From assembly GCF_013409995.1 (NCBI RefSeq), contig NZ_JACCBX010000001.1, positions 494,932-558,931 of the forward strand: 64,000 bases of DNA, read 5' to 3'. The notes beneath the pieces are model-generated. The model ran no database searches and was not told the origin of the DNA. It saw only the letters and a list, made by a program, of their open reading frames with translations. Positions within the stretch are counted from its first letter, which is position 1. Each line of letters opens with the position of its first letter. The DNA comes from Neobacillus driksii. Lineage in GTDB: Bacteria; Bacillota; Bacilli; Bacillales; Cytobacillaceae. Below, one piece after another: positions 43,601 through 55,831 of this stretch. Both the position numbers and the translations under genes were made by a program.

Positions 43601-45275
43601 TAAGCTATCATTAAGCTCAACTGATGAAAATGGTTTAGGTGTAGCTTATTATGATATCCTTGTAAACGGTAAATCAGTCTATGGTGAAGAGGATCTTCCA
43701 TTAGCTGGTACTGCAACCGAATATACATTTGCTAAGGCCCCTGTAGGTGGGACTGTAGAAGTTATTGCATACGACTATGCTGGAAACACTAAGAAAGTAG
43801 TTGTAGAAGGTGCTAATGACGACACTATTCCATATATTCATGTAACTTCTATTGGAGCAACAAATGTGTACACATCACTTGAATTGCCTGTTGCTGGTTA
43901 CGTGACAGATGATTCAAAGATCACTGATTTCAAAGTAGCTGGTCAGCCAGTAGAACTAGTTTGGAACGATGAAACATCTCGTTATGAGTTCAGTACGACT
44001 GTTACTTTTGAAGAAGATGGTGTACAAGAAGTTAGAATCACTGGTAAGGATGCAGCTGGTAATGCAATTGATTACCTTGTTCGAGATCTTGTTGTTGATA
44101 CAACTGCACCTGAACTTAAAGTTGATGTTCCTACAAGTGTAAAACCAAATGTAGACAAAGTAACATTAAAAGCTACTATCTCTGATAATTTCGAAGAGCT
44201 TCAATACAAAGTGGATGGAGATGAAGAATTTAACCACCAATTTGCGTTTGAGAACTTCGTAATGAAGAGCATTGAAAAAGAAGTATCAACAGAACTTACA
44301 TTAAAGCCAGGTAACAATACATTTACCCTTGAGCTTGTGGACGTTGCAGGTAACACAACAACTAAAGAGGTAAGTATTTACCGTGAATCTGCAGTTGAAC
44401 GTCTTGCTGGTCCAACTCGTTATGAAACTTCTGTAGAAGTTAGTAAAAAGGGCTGGGAACAGTCTGATGTTGTTGTTCTTGCTCGTGGCGATGTGTATGC
44501 GGATGCTTTAGCTGGTGTTCCTTTAGCAGCTAAGTATGATGCTCCACTTCTTTTAACTGCTAGCAACGATTTAAACAAATCCACTCAAGCTGAGATTGAA
44601 AGACTTGGCGCGAAAAAGGTATACATCCTTGGTGGAACTGGTGCAATTTCTTCATCAGTAGAAAAGCAATTAAAAGGACTTGGTGTTGAAGTTGTAAGAC
44701 TATCTGGTGAAAATCGTTATGAAACTGCTGCAACTGTAGCGAAAGTGGTTGCTCCAGAAGGTTCTAAAGAGGTTGTAGTTGTTAATGGATTTAACTTCCC
44801 TGACGCTTTATCAGTTGCTTCTTTTGCTGGGGCACAAGGATTACCAATTCTATTAGTAAACGATTCTAAGACTCTACCAGCTGAAACAAAAACAGCGGTT
44901 AAAGACTTAGGCGCAACTAAAACATTAGTAATTGGCGGTAATGGAGTTGTTAATAATGAAGTTGCCAAGAAGTTACCAAGTGTTACACGTGTTGGTGGAG
45001 AAACAAGATATGAAACAAATGTGGCAGTTGCCAAACATTTTGACCTAGATGCTAACTTTGTTTATGTTGCAACTGGTGATAACTTCCCTGATAGCTTAGC
45101 AGGAGCTGCTTTAGCTGCTAAAGACAAAACAGGAATTGTCCTAGTGACAGAAGCATTACCAGAAGCTACTAAAGCTTACTTGGCTTCATTGAACCTAGTT
45201 CAAGTAAATGTACTAGGTGGAGAAAATGTTGTTTCAGCATCTCTAGTCTCTAAGATTAGTCCTTCACAAAAATAA
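40644..45275 (+). CDS. secreted S8 subtilase with PA domain and three cell-wall-binding (CWB2) repeats
   Basis: 1543 residues. Signal peptide (about 1-23, AMA cleavage), I9-like propeptide region (about 55-165), S8 catalytic domain with Asp193 (IIDTGID), His263 (GMHVAG) and Ser585 (GTSMAAPH), a PA insert near 440-540 (AAGAAGVIVYNHSDG), Fn3/Ig-like modules (about 670-1245), and three CWB2 repeats (about 1250-1543: RLAGPTRYETSVEVS, RLSGENRYETAATVA, RVGGETRYETNVAVA). A Vpr-like cell-surface protease. TTG start behind AGGGGGGAAAG. Inserted between yusE and yusD-like genes, monocistronic. Confidence 0.93.
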   Translation: MKFKTSMSLALASLLVFSNTAMAASKPLLKPEAVKPQRDFAKSINFKNGLNNAAYKKSDKVRVIVEVEGEPAITYATKQGKKYNELSKSVKEQLQNDILKEQNAVKSKITSKSVKMQFKESFTTAVNGFSGIVEYGQIEAIKSVDGVTKVTIANEYQRPETTPEMKYSKEIVQAQNTWDDYGVKGEGMVVGIIDTGIDPSHKDMVLTDATKADLTKAEVEAAIAEKGVQGQYFTDKVPYGYNYYDENNEILDIGPDASMHGMHVAGTVGANGNEEEGGLKGVAPEAQLLALKVFGNDPEMPSTWSDIIIKAIDDAIQMDADVVNMSLGSTGAFVLPDDPEQMAVKRAVDNGVLMSISAGNSNHFGDGYFNPLSANPDKGVVGSPGLSTESLQVASLENSFIDLFAATYSYGETVGKAPFLSASSVDPNSLEQKSFEILDAGLGKPEEFAGKDFTGKIALVKRGELDFVVKALNAQAAGAAGVIVYNHSDGYVSMATSPEIKIPQLFMLKTDGELLKAQLDSGTPVTIEFQGDQVTAANPTADQMSGFTSWGVTPNLDFKPEITAPGGNILSTLNKDQYGVMSGTSMAAPHVSGGSALVLERVEKDFPSLTGAAKVNMAKNILMNTSKVVEDKGVYNNAYMHNPYSPRRQGGGLMQLHSALSTPVVVTNEATNEAKIALKEIKDNKATFTLKAQNFSSEAVTYNVSGNVLTDLVIDGVDQLESQGIYKAGTISASAPWEGEFPISFSTNQLTVPANGSASVIVTVDLNDTVEWGYNAPLDEIFENGYFVEGFVTLTDVNDKNPAVNVPYVGFNGDWNQAPIVDPSIYDENINASFYGWTGMVTSAGDDNYNYLGTNPADESASATNIAFSPNGDGASDDAMPILSFLRNAKSVEYKIVDKDGNVLRKLNSAENVRKNFNDGGTAPQYNIVTEAAWDGKVKNKLVPDGEYFYEISSTIDFEGKEPQKVTFPVVVDTVAPEVTASVTGNKLSLSSTDENGLGVAYYDILVNGKSVYGEEDLPLAGTATEYTFAKAPVGGTVEVIAYDYAGNTKKVVVEGANDDTIPYIHVTSIGATNVYTSLELPVAGYVTDDSKITDFKVAGQPVELVWNDETSRYEFSTTVTFEEDGVQEVRITGKDAAGNAIDYLVRDLVVDTTAPELKVDVPTSVKPNVDKVTLKATISDNFEELQYKVDGDEEFNHQFAFENFVMKSIEKEVSTELTLKPGNNTFTLELVDVAGNTTTKEVSIYRESAVERLAGPTRYETSVEVSKKGWEQSDVVVLARGDVYADALAGVPLAAKYDAPLLLTASNDLNKSTQAEIERLGAKKVYILGGTGAISSSVEKQLKGLGVEVVRLSGENRYETAATVAKVVAPEGSKEVVVVNGFNFPDALSVASFAGAQGLPILLVNDSKTLPAETKTAVKDLGATKTLVIGGNGVVNNEVAKKLPSVTRVGGETRYETNVAVAKHFDLDANFVYVATGDNFPDSLAGAALAAKDKTGIVLVTEALPEATKAYLASLNLVQVNVLGGENVVSASLVSKISPSQK

Positions 45276-45288
45276 AAGCAGGAGAAAA

Positions 45289-45318
45289 ACGAGAGTGAAT
45301 TTCACTCTCGTTTTTTTA
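45289..45318 (+). terminator. terminator of the subtilase
   Basis: ACGAGAGTGAA (45289-45299) pairs with TTCACTCTCGT (45301-45311), then T7. Confidence 0.88.
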
Positions 45319-45427
45319 CTAGAGTTATGCAGTTGTTGTTGGTAATTGTCGAGAAGTTAATAAAGGATTTTTTGGGGGATTTACTGAACTTTTTACAGAT
45401 AAGGAAAGTAAATCGGAGTGATGAGAA

Positions 45428-45787
45428 ATGCAAGAGTTAATAGAACTGTTTCTTTCGACCATTAAGAAACGCAATCATGTGCAAAAGCTTCTAGAAAATT
45501 CAGGTGGACTCAAGATAAAACTTGTGTGCGAAGACTCTCAGGATTTCCTGGTCCTTAATTATGGTGAAAGGTTTCTCGTAAATAACAATGATAATGATAC
45601 GGAAGCTTGTGTGATTAATGGAAATCGAGATTCGCTTTATTTATTACTAGAGGGTAAAGAGAAATTAAGAGATCTCATTAAAAAATGTAAAATTGAGGTG
45701 TATGCTACTTTTCGTACACTTTTACTTATCGAGTCTATTTTTTATTTAACTAAGATAGATAGATCGTATTCGAAGAATTTTGTTTAA
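45428..45787 (+). CDS. SCP2-like small protein, YusD-like
   Basis: 119 residues. The segment LLLEGKEKLRDLIKK resembles the end of SCP2 sterol-carrier folds, and the place between yusE and the metNPQ locus is that of yusD in B. subtilis. No catalytic motif seen; function unknown. ATG behind GGAGTGATGAGA. Confidence 0.6.
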   Translation: MQELIELFLSTIKKRNHVQKLLENSGGLKIKLVCEDSQDFLVLNYGERFLVNNNDNDTEACVINGNRDSLYLLLEGKEKLRDLIKKCKIEVYATFRTLLLIESIFYLTKIDRSYSKNFV

Positions 45788-45881
45788 ATGCTTTGAAGAT
45801 TTATAAAATTTGGTGTAGTATTTTTGTAAATATCGAAAAATTATAAAAAATATTATCCATAGTGGTGGAGGAGTGTTAGTT

Positions 45882-47198
45882 ATGGGGGAAAATCAAAAAA
45901 AATATCGTTTCGAAACATTGAGTGTTCATGGCGGGTTAGCACCCGATCCAGTAACAGGTGCACGAGCCGTCCCTATTTACCAAAACAATGCCTATCAATT
46001 TAAAGACACCGAACATGCCGCAAATCTTTTTGCCTTAAAAGAGCCGGGATACATATATACGCGTATCCATAACCCAACAACTACCGTTTTCGAAGAAAGA
46101 GTGGCATTGCTGGAAGGTGGAGGCGGAGCCTTAGCAGTAGCAAGCGGTATGGCTGCCATTACCCTTGCAATCTTAAATATTGCTGAAGCTGGTGATGAAA
46201 TCGTTTCAGCGTCAACATTATATGGTGGTACCTACAATTTATTTGCTGTTACGCTACCGAAATATGGAATTAAAGTTAGGTTTGTAGATCCTGAAGATCC
46301 AGAAAATTTCCGTGCGGCTATCAATGAAAAAACAAAAGCCGTGTTTGCTGAAACGATTGGGAATCCGTCTTTAAGAATCCTTGATATTGAAAAAGTTGCG
46401 GATATCGCACACGCGGCAGGAGTTCCATTAATTATTGACAATACATTTGCTACTCCGTACCTTTGCAGACCAATAGAATATGGTGCTGATATTGTTATTC
46501 ATTCAGCAACGAAATGGCTTTTAGGTAATGGTACAACAACAGGAGGAATTATTGTAGACGGCGGTAAGTTTGACTGGAATTCACCAAAATTCCCTGGTTT
46601 TACAACTCCCGATCCAAGCTATCATGACCTTGTTTATGCAGAAGCACTAGGTGCTGCTGCCTATATTGTTAAAGCACGTGTACAGCTTTTACGTGATTTA
46701 GGACCTTCACTCAGTCCGCAAAACGCTTTTCAATTTACACTCGGACTAGAAACACTTCATGTTCGGATGAAAGAGCATATTGCCAATACGAAGGAAGTAG
46801 TTGAGTATTTAGTAAAGCATCCGGCCGTAGAGTGGGTTTCCTATCCTGGTCACTCTTCTCATCCTGATTATGAACTTGCCAGCAAGTATTTGCCTAAAGG
46901 TGCCGGTTCGATGATTGTTTTTGGTATCAAAGGCGGGAGAGAAGCAGGAGCAAAATTAATTGATTCGATTACACTTTTCGCCCATGTAGCGAATGTTGGA
47001 GATGCAAAAAGCTTAATTATTCACCCTGCCAGCACTACTCATCAGCAGCTTGATGCGGAAGGACTAAAGGCAGCTGGGGTTTCTGAGGATTTAATTCGAC
47101 TCTCGGTTGGAATTGAGAATGTAGAGGATCTAATTGAGGACCTAGAAGCAGCGATTGAGACTGCCACTGGTGTTACTTCTTTAAAAGTAAAAGCATAA
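45882..47198 (+). CDS. metY: O-acetylhomoserine sulfhydrylase (homocysteine synthase)
   Basis: 438 residues, Cys/Met-metabolism PLP fold. PLP lysine in [11 protein letters not shown] (about 208), ASGMAAI and [13 protein letters not shown] nearby. Makes homocysteine from O-acetylhomoserine and sulfide (related lyases are possible). ATG at 45882 is 8 nt after GGTGGAGGAG. The 94-bp leader holds no S-box, unlike the next operon. Confidence 0.88.
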   Translation: MGENQKKYRFETLSVHGGLAPDPVTGARAVPIYQNNAYQFKDTEHAANLFALKEPGYIYTRIHNPTTTVFEERVALLEGGGGALAVASGMAAITLAILNIAEAGDEIVSASTLYGGTYNLFAVTLPKYGIKVRFVDPEDPENFRAAINEKTKAVFAETIGNPSLRILDIEKVADIAHAAGVPLIIDNTFATPYLCRPIEYGADIVIHSATKWLLGNGTTTGGIIVDGGKFDWNSPKFPGFTTPDPSYHDLVYAEALGAAAYIVKARVQLLRDLGPSLSPQNAFQFTLGLETLHVRMKEHIANTKEVVEYLVKHPAVEWVSYPGHSSHPDYELASKYLPKGAGSMIVFGIKGGREAGAKLIDSITLFAHVANVGDAKSLIIHPASTTHQQLDAEGLKAAGVSEDLIRLSVGIENVEDLIEDLEAAIETATGVTSLKVKA

Positions 47199-47231
47199 TA
47201 AGAGTTTATTCGAAATTTGTAGATAATTTCG

Positions 47232-47260
47232 TTGACACCACTTTTCATCCATGTTAAGAT
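47232..47260 (+). promoter_or_regulatory. SigA promoter of metNPQ
   Basis: TTGACA (47232-47237), 17 bp, TAAGAT (47255-47260), about 60 bp before the riboswitch. Confidence 0.8.
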
Positions 47261-47321
47261 AACTTTTGTACCAAAATAATTTATTAAATTTATGAACGAA
47301 AATAGAATATAGCTTGCTGTA

Positions 47322-47437
47322 ACTCTTATCAAGAGTGGTGGAGGGATGTGCCCGATGAAGCCCGGCAACCGTCAATAGTAATATTGAAATGGTGCCAATT
47401 CACACAAAGCGGATGCTTTGGAAGATGGGAGAAAGGT
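47322..47437 (+). ncRNA. SAM-I riboswitch (S-box)
   Basis: Contains the S-box core: CTCTTATCAAGAG, GGTGGAGGGA, GCCCGATGAAGCCCGGCAACC, ATGGTGCCAATTC and GGAAGATGGGAGAAAGG in the standard order. It binds S-adenosylmethionine and switches the following terminator, so metNPQ are expressed when SAM is low. Confidence 0.95.
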
Positions 47438-47450
47438 CTTTATTTATGAT

Positions 47451-47482
47451 GCCTTTCTGCCCTATGCAGAAAGGCTTTTTAA
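47451..47482 (+). terminator. riboswitch expression-platform terminator
   Basis: GCCTTTCTGC (47451-47460) pairs with GCAGAAAGGC (47466-47475), then T5. GAGAAAGG at the 3' end of the S-box can compete for this stem. Confidence 0.9.
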
Positions 47483-47583
47483 TTTTTCTAATATAAGAAT
47501 GTTTTGTTAAACACAGTCAAACCCTATATTTGAATAGTCATATTTAAAACACGAATTTTATTGGATAAAAAGAAGGTGATGAG

Positions 47584-48609
47584 ATGATTTCTATAAAAGA
47601 TGTACGCAAGGTTTTCCCTTCTAAGCAGGGGCAGTTGAAGGCAGTCGATGATGTTAATTTAGAAATAAAAGAAGGGGAAATCTTTGGGGTAATCGGATAT
47701 AGTGGTGCGGGTAAAAGTACCCTAATTCGAATGCTTAATGGACTAGAGCTTCCGACAGAAGGATCTGTTACTGTTGCTGGTCGTGTTATTTCAAAAATTA
47801 GAGGCAGTGAGCTTCGAAAAGCGCGCCAAGAAATAAGTATGATCTTCCAGCATTTTAATCTGCTTTGGTCAAGAACAGTTAGCGAGAATATCTCGTTTCC
47901 TTTGGAGATAGCTGGCGTAGGTGCAGCAGAAAGACAAAAAAGAGTAAATGAATTAATTAAATTAGTTGGGCTTGAAGGTCGAGAAAATGCATACCCATCT
48001 CAGCTTAGCGGCGGTCAAAAACAACGTGTCGGAATTGCACGGGCCTTGGCAAACAATCCAAAAGTACTTCTATGTGATGAAGCAACTTCAGCCCTAGATC
48101 CACAAACGACCGATTCTATCTTAGATTTATTAGTCGATATCAATAAAAGGCTAGGATTAACGATTGTATTGATTACACATGAAATGCATGTTATTCGTAA
48201 GATCTGTCATCGGGTAGCGGTCATGGAAAGTGGAAGAATTGTTGAGCTTGGACAGGTGTTAGATGTATTTAAAAACCCTCAGCAGAAGATTACGAAGCGT
48301 TTTGTTAAACAGGTTACTGAACCAGAAGAAACAAAAGAAACCGCTGAGCATTTATTAGAGCACTGTAAGACTGGACGGGTTGTTCAATTAACGTTTATTG
48401 GTGAAGCAGCAGAGCAGCCAATTATTACGAATTTAATTCGAAATAATAACGTCACTGTTAATATCCTACAGGGGAAAATTTCGCAGACTCAAAGTGGATC
48501 CTATGGGTCACTGTTTATTCATTTAGATGGTCATGATACGGAAGTCGATAAAGCAATAGACTACATCCGTTCTCAACAGGTTGGAGTGGAGGTGGTTACG
48601 AATGAATGA
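47584..48609 (+). CDS. metN: methionine ABC transporter ATPase
   Basis: 341 residues. Walker A GYSGAGKST (about 38-46), signature [16 protein letters not shown], Walker B VLLCDEATSALD and a C-terminal NIL regulatory domain (about 265-341) that binds methionine and inhibits transport in this family. ATG follows AAGAAGGTGATGAG. The metP start lies in its last codons. Confidence 0.95.
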   Translation: MISIKDVRKVFPSKQGQLKAVDDVNLEIKEGEIFGVIGYSGAGKSTLIRMLNGLELPTEGSVTVAGRVISKIRGSELRKARQEISMIFQHFNLLWSRTVSENISFPLEIAGVGAAERQKRVNELIKLVGLEGRENAYPSQLSGGQKQRVGIARALANNPKVLLCDEATSALDPQTTDSILDLLVDINKRLGLTIVLITHEMHVIRKICHRVAVMESGRIVELGQVLDVFKNPQQKITKRFVKQVTEPEETKETAEHLLEHCKTGRVVQLTFIGEAAEQPIITNLIRNNNVTVNILQGKISQTQSGSYGSLFIHLDGHDTEVDKAIDYIRSQQVGVEVVTNE

Positions 48610-49273
48610 AGAACGTTACTTTCAGGATATTGATTGGGAAGAAATGTGGGAGGCTACTCTTCAAACTTTATATATGACAGGGATTTCTGTAGTCGCAACA
48701 TTTATTTTAGGTATTTTACTTGGAATGTTACTCTTCTTAACTTCTAAAGGGAACATCTGGGAAAACCGGCCAGTGAACATCGTAATCAGTGCAATTGTTA
48801 ATATTTTTCGCTCGATTCCCTTTATTATTTTAATTGTGTTACTAATACCATTTACTATGTTCCTTGTTAAATCCATGATTGGTGAAAATGCAGCTCTTCC
48901 GGCATTAATCATTGGTGCTGCACCATTTTATGCAAGAATGGTTGAAATTGGTCTTAGGGAAATAGATAAAGGTGTAATCGAAGCAGCTAAATCCATGGGG
49001 GCTACAACGGGCACGATTATCTGGAAGGTTTTACTTCCTGAATCGATGCCAGCCTTAGTATCAGGTATTACAGTTACAGCGATTGCCCTAGTAGGTTATA
49101 CGGCGATGGCAGGTGTTATTGGTGCGGGAGGTTTAGGAAACCTAGCATACCTAGAAGGCTTCCAGCGAAACCAAAATGATGTAACATTAATCGCGACGAT
49201 CATTATTCTAATCATTGTATTTGTTATTCAGTTTATCGGTGATATTATCACTTCAAAATTAGATAAAAGATAA
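48602..49273 (+). CDS. metP: methionine ABC transporter permease
   Basis: 223 residues, five membrane helices, with the permease loop EAAKSMGATTGTIIWKVLLPES. ATG at 48602 behind GGAGGTGG overlaps the metN stop by 8 bp. MetI-type channel. Confidence 0.95.
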   Translation: MNEERYFQDIDWEEMWEATLQTLYMTGISVVATFILGILLGMLLFLTSKGNIWENRPVNIVISAIVNIFRSIPFIILIVLLIPFTMFLVKSMIGENAALPALIIGAAPFYARMVEIGLREIDKGVIEAAKSMGATTGTIIWKVLLPESMPALVSGITVTAIALVGYTAMAGVIGAGGLGNLAYLEGFQRNQNDVTLIATIIILIIVFVIQFIGDIITSKLDKR

Positions 49274-49286
49274 AGGAGAGGTCAAC

Positions 49287-50126
49287 ATGAAAAAATTATT
49301 CAGTTTAGTTTTAGCATTATCATTCGTACTATTATTAGCAGCATGCGGTACATCAGAGGAAAAGTCTGATGGAGGCAGCGAAAAAGCAGAAACCACAGAA
49401 TTAGTGGTAGGGGCTTCTAACGTTCCACACGCAGAAATCTTAGAAGAAGCAAGTCCACTTTTAGAAGAAAAGGGTATTGAATTAAAGATTGAAACTTTCC
49501 AAGATTATGTACTGCCAAACAAGGCATTAGAATCTAAAGAACTTGACGCTAACTATTTCCAACACATTCCTTATTTAACATCTCAAATTAAAGAAAATGG
49601 TTATGACTTTGTAAATGCGGGTGGTATCCACATTGAGCCAATCGGAGTTTACTCTAAGAAATACAAGGATTTAAGTGAATTACCTGATGGTGCACAATTA
49701 ATCATGAGTAACTCTGTAGCGGATCACGGACGTCTTCTTTCCCTTTTAGAGGCAGAAGGATTAATTAAATTAAAAGAAGGTATTGATAAAACAACTGCAA
49801 CTACTGAAGATGTAGTTGAAAATAAAAAGAATCTTAAGTTTGATACAAATTATGAAGCTGCATTATTACCACAGATTTACAACAATGGTGAAGGCGACGC
49901 CGTGTTAATCAACTCAAACTATGCTATCGACGCTGGTCTTAATCCATTAGAAGATTCCATTGCGATTGAAAACAGTGAGTCACCATATGTTAACGTAATC
50001 GCTGTTCGTAAAGGTGATGAAAACAAAGAAGCAATCAAAACACTAGTAGAAGTTCTACGTTCGAAAGAAATTCAAGACTTCATCCTAGAAAAATACAAAG
50101 GTGCAGTTGTTCCAGTTTCTGAATAA
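49287..50126 (+). CDS. metQ: methionine-binding lipoprotein
   Basis: 279 residues. Lipobox LLAAC (Cys20), then an NlpA-family binding fold: GASNVPHAEILEEASPLL, NKALESKELDANYFQHIPYL. Captures methionine outside the membrane. ATG 9 nt after AAAGGAGAGG. Terminator follows. Confidence 0.95.
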   Translation: MKKLFSLVLALSFVLLLAACGTSEEKSDGGSEKAETTELVVGASNVPHAEILEEASPLLEEKGIELKIETFQDYVLPNKALESKELDANYFQHIPYLTSQIKENGYDFVNAGGIHIEPIGVYSKKYKDLSELPDGAQLIMSNSVADHGRLLSLLEAEGLIKLKEGIDKTTATTEDVVENKKNLKFDTNYEAALLPQIYNNGEGDAVLINSNYAIDAGLNPLEDSIAIENSESPYVNVIAVRKGDENKEAIKTLVEVLRSKEIQDFILEKYKGAVVPVSE

Positions 50127-50148
50127 GAAATATTATATGGAAGAAAAA

Positions 50149-50185
50149 CGAAAAGCCAGTGAAGTAAACTCACTGGCTTTTCGTC
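50149..50185 (+). terminator. terminator of metNPQ
   Basis: CGAAAAGCCAGTGA (50149-50162) pairs perfectly with 50170-50183. Confidence 0.85.
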
Positions 50186-50552
50186 CATTTAAATTTCACA
50201 TGAAAATAGAGATTAGGTAAAATTAGGCAGGAAATAATAATGCTCATATCTTGGCAAAATAGAGATAAATACGTTATGATTTTATTCGTATGTGAATACA
50301 TAAAGCGTTCACAAGTTACAAAATTCCGAATTTATTATAGTACAAGCACATGTTGTCGACTATTCATTCTCATTTGGTTTGTATTCAGTGAAAATATAAA
50401 TTCTTTCGCTGTTCTTAATTGTTAATACTGTTTATGAGTTGCTAACAGATACTATTTGTTATAAGATTGTAATGAGAATAAAGTGAGAATGAATTTTGCG
50501 GCCAAGTGTTTTTAGGCTACAAGATAAAAATTATCTTTGCGGAGGTATATAT
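50186..50552 (+). promoter_or_regulatory. leader region of sufCDSUB
   Basis: No convincing gene in this 367-bp gap. It holds TTGCTA and TATAAG (about 50440-50466, spacing 15) as a possible promoter, two TGAGAAT copies exactly 11 bp apart (50473-50479, 50484-50490), and ATTCATTCTCA (50362-50372) whose exact complement is at 50484-50494. Suggests a regulated suf promoter; the regulator is not known. Confidence 0.4.
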
Positions 50553-51338
50553 ATGGCGGGGTCAACATTAACGATCAAAGATTTACATGTAGAAATTGAT
50601 GGAAAAGAAATTTTAAAAGGTGTAAACCTTGAAATAAAAGGTGGAGAAATTCACGCAATCATGGGTCCAAATGGTACAGGTAAATCCACTTTATCATCTG
50701 CTATCATGGGTCATCCAAAATATGAAGTAACAAGCGGTTCGATTATGTTAGATGATCAAAACGTACTTGAAATGGAAGTAGATGAGCGCGCACGTGCTGG
50801 ACTATTCTTAGCGATGCAATATCCGAGTGAAATTAATGGTGTAACAAATGCTGATTTCTTACGTTCAGCATTAAATAGCCGTCTTGGAGAAGGCAATGAA
50901 ATTTCATTAATGAAATTCATTCGTAAAATGGATAAGCAAATGGAATTCCTTGAGATGGACCTTGATATGGCACAGCGTTATTTAAATGAAGGATTTTCTG
51001 GCGGAGAGAAAAAACGTAATGAAATCCTACAATTAATGATGCTTGAACCTAAAATCGCAATTTTAGATGAAATTGACTCTGGATTGGATATTGATGCGCT
51101 AAAGGTTGTTTCAAAAGGTATTAACCAAATGCGTGGAGAAGACTTTGGCTGTTTAGTCATTACTCACTATCAACGACTTTTAAATTATATCACTCCTGAC
51201 TATGTGCACGTTATGATGCAGGGCCGTGTTGTAAAATCAGGCGGACCAGAACTTGCACAACGCTTAGAAGCAGAAGGATATGACTGGATCAAGCAAGAGC
51301 TTGGAATTGAAGATGAAACAGTTGGGCAAGAAGCGTAG
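50553..51338 (+). CDS. sufC: Fe-S assembly ATPase SufC
   Basis: 261 residues, ABC-type ATPase without membrane partner. Walker A GPNGTGKST (about 36-44), signature FSGGEKKRNEILQ, Walker B IAILDEIDSGLD. Forms the SufBCD scaffold complex. ATG at 50553 behind GCGGAGG. First gene of the sufCDSUB operon, Bacillus order. Confidence 0.97.
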   Translation: MAGSTLTIKDLHVEIDGKEILKGVNLEIKGGEIHAIMGPNGTGKSTLSSAIMGHPKYEVTSGSIMLDDQNVLEMEVDERARAGLFLAMQYPSEINGVTNADFLRSALNSRLGEGNEISLMKFIRKMDKQMEFLEMDLDMAQRYLNEGFSGGEKKRNEILQLMMLEPKIAILDEIDSGLDIDALKVVSKGINQMRGEDFGCLVITHYQRLLNYITPDYVHVMMQGRVVKSGGPELAQRLEAEGYDWIKQELGIEDETVGQEA

Positions 51339-51361
51339 AAGTTAGCGTTAGGAGGATAATC

Positions 51362-54325
<2,964 letters not shown>

Positions 54326-54331
54326 TAGAAC

Positions 54332-54358
54332 AAACAAGGGAGTTTTCCCTTTTTGTTT
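54332..54358 (+). terminator. intra-operon hairpin before sufB
   Basis: AAACAAGGGA (54332-54341) pairs with TCCCTTTTTGTTT, 4-nt loop, with a T5 inside the right arm. Could give partial termination or processing between sufU and sufB. Confidence 0.45.
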
Positions 54359-54378
54359 ATGAATGGAGGAACAGGTCG

Positions 54379-55776
54379 ATGGCGAAAAAAATGCCGGAAA
54401 TCGGTGATTATAAATACGGTTTTGCCGATAAGGATGTTTCCATATTTCGATCAAAGCGTGGTTTGACAAGTGAAATTGTAGAAGAAATTTCAAAGTTAAA
54501 AAACGAACCACAGTGGATGCTTGACTTCCGTTTGAAATCACTCGAGCATTTCTACAAAATGCCGATGCCTCAATGGGGCGGAGATTTAGGCTCTTTAAAC
54601 TTTGACGAAATCACTTATTATGTAAAACCATCTGAGAAATCGGAAAAATCATGGGATGAAGTCCCTGAAGAAATTAAAGCAACATTTGACAAACTTGGAA
54701 TTCCCGAAGCAGAGCAAAAGTACCTTGCTGGTGTATCTGCTCAATATGAATCAGAAGTTGTTTACCATAACATGAAGGTAGAACTTGAAGATTTAGGTAT
54801 CGTATTTAAAGATACTGACTCTGCTTTAAGAGAGAATGAGGATATCTTCCGGGAGCACTTCGGAAAAACGATTCCGCCTACAGATAACAAATTTGCAGCA
54901 TTAAACTCTGCTGTATGGTCAGGTGGGTCCTTCATCTATGTACCACCAGGTGTTAAAGTCGATACACCTTTACAAGCGTATTTCCGAATTAACTCTGAAA
55001 ATATGGGACAATTTGAGCGTACTTTAATTGTTGTTGATGAAGGCGCGCATGTTCATTATGTAGAAGGATGTACAGCACCAGTTTATACTACTAACTCACT
55101 TCACAGTGCAGTTGTAGAGATTGTTATTAAAAAAGACGCTTACTGCCGTTACACAACAATTCAAAACTGGGCGAACAATGTATTCAACCTAGTAACCAAG
55201 CGTGCAGTTTGTGAAGCGAATGCAACGATGGAATGGATTGATGGTAACATCGGATCTAAATTAACGATGAAATACCCAGCCGTTATTTTAAAAGGTGAAG
55301 GCGCACGTGGTATGACATTATCAATCGCGATTGCCGGTAAAGGTCAACATCAGGATGCTGGAGCAAAAATGATTCACTTAGCTCCTAACACATCTTCAAC
55401 GATTGTTTCTAAGTCGATTTCTAAACATGGCGGTAAAGTAACATACCGTGGTGTTGTACACTTTGGACGTAAAGCAGATGGCGCTCGTGCAAATATTGAA
55501 TGTGATACATTGATTATGGATAATCAGTCTACTTCAGATACCATTCCATACAATGAGATCCTTAACGATAATATTTCACTTGAGCACGAAGCGAAAGTTT
55601 CAAAAGTATCTGAAGAACAGCTTTTCTACTTGATGAGCCGTGGTATTTCAGAACAGGAAGCAACTGAAATGATCGTAATGGGCTTTATTGAACCATTTAC
55701 AAAAGAATTACCAATGGAATATGCAGTCGAAATGAACCGCCTGATCAAGTTCGAAATGGAAGGTTCAATCGGATAA
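54379..55776 (+). CDS. sufB: Fe-S assembly scaffold SufB
   Basis: 465 residues, beta-helix scaffold on which the cluster is built. Conserved [37 protein letters not shown], and C-terminal [31 protein letters not shown] follows GAATGGAGGAACAGGTCG. Last gene of the operon. Confidence 0.97.
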   Translation: MAKKMPEIGDYKYGFADKDVSIFRSKRGLTSEIVEEISKLKNEPQWMLDFRLKSLEHFYKMPMPQWGGDLGSLNFDEITYYVKPSEKSEKSWDEVPEEIKATFDKLGIPEAEQKYLAGVSAQYESEVVYHNMKVELEDLGIVFKDTDSALRENEDIFREHFGKTIPPTDNKFAALNSAVWSGGSFIYVPPGVKVDTPLQAYFRINSENMGQFERTLIVVDEGAHVHYVEGCTAPVYTTNSLHSAVVEIVIKKDAYCRYTTIQNWANNVFNLVTKRAVCEANATMEWIDGNIGSKLTMKYPAVILKGEGARGMTLSIAIAGKGQHQDAGAKMIHLAPNTSSTIVSKSISKHGGKVTYRGVVHFGRKADGARANIECDTLIMDNQSTSDTIPYNEILNDNISLEHEAKVSKVSEEQLFYLMSRGISEQEATEMIVMGFIEPFTKELPMEYAVEMNRLIKFEMEGSIG

Positions 55777-55786
55777 TAAGTTTTGG

Positions 55787-55817
55787 TCCGCTTGCCGTTT
55801 TGGCAGGCGGATTTTTT
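55787..55817 (+). terminator. terminator of sufCDSUB
   Basis: TCCGCTTGCC (55787-55796) pairs with GGCAGGCGGA (55802-55811), one wobble, then T6. Confidence 0.9.
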
Positions 55818-55831
55818 AGTATTAAAACAAC

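Noticed and set aside
45788..45881. Possible second S-box before metY
   Set aside because: The leader is too short and lacks all S-box core motifs.
50240..50425. 61-codon frame in the suf leader
   Set aside because: No ribosome site, unusual composition rich in Cys, Phe and Tyr, and no family resemblance.
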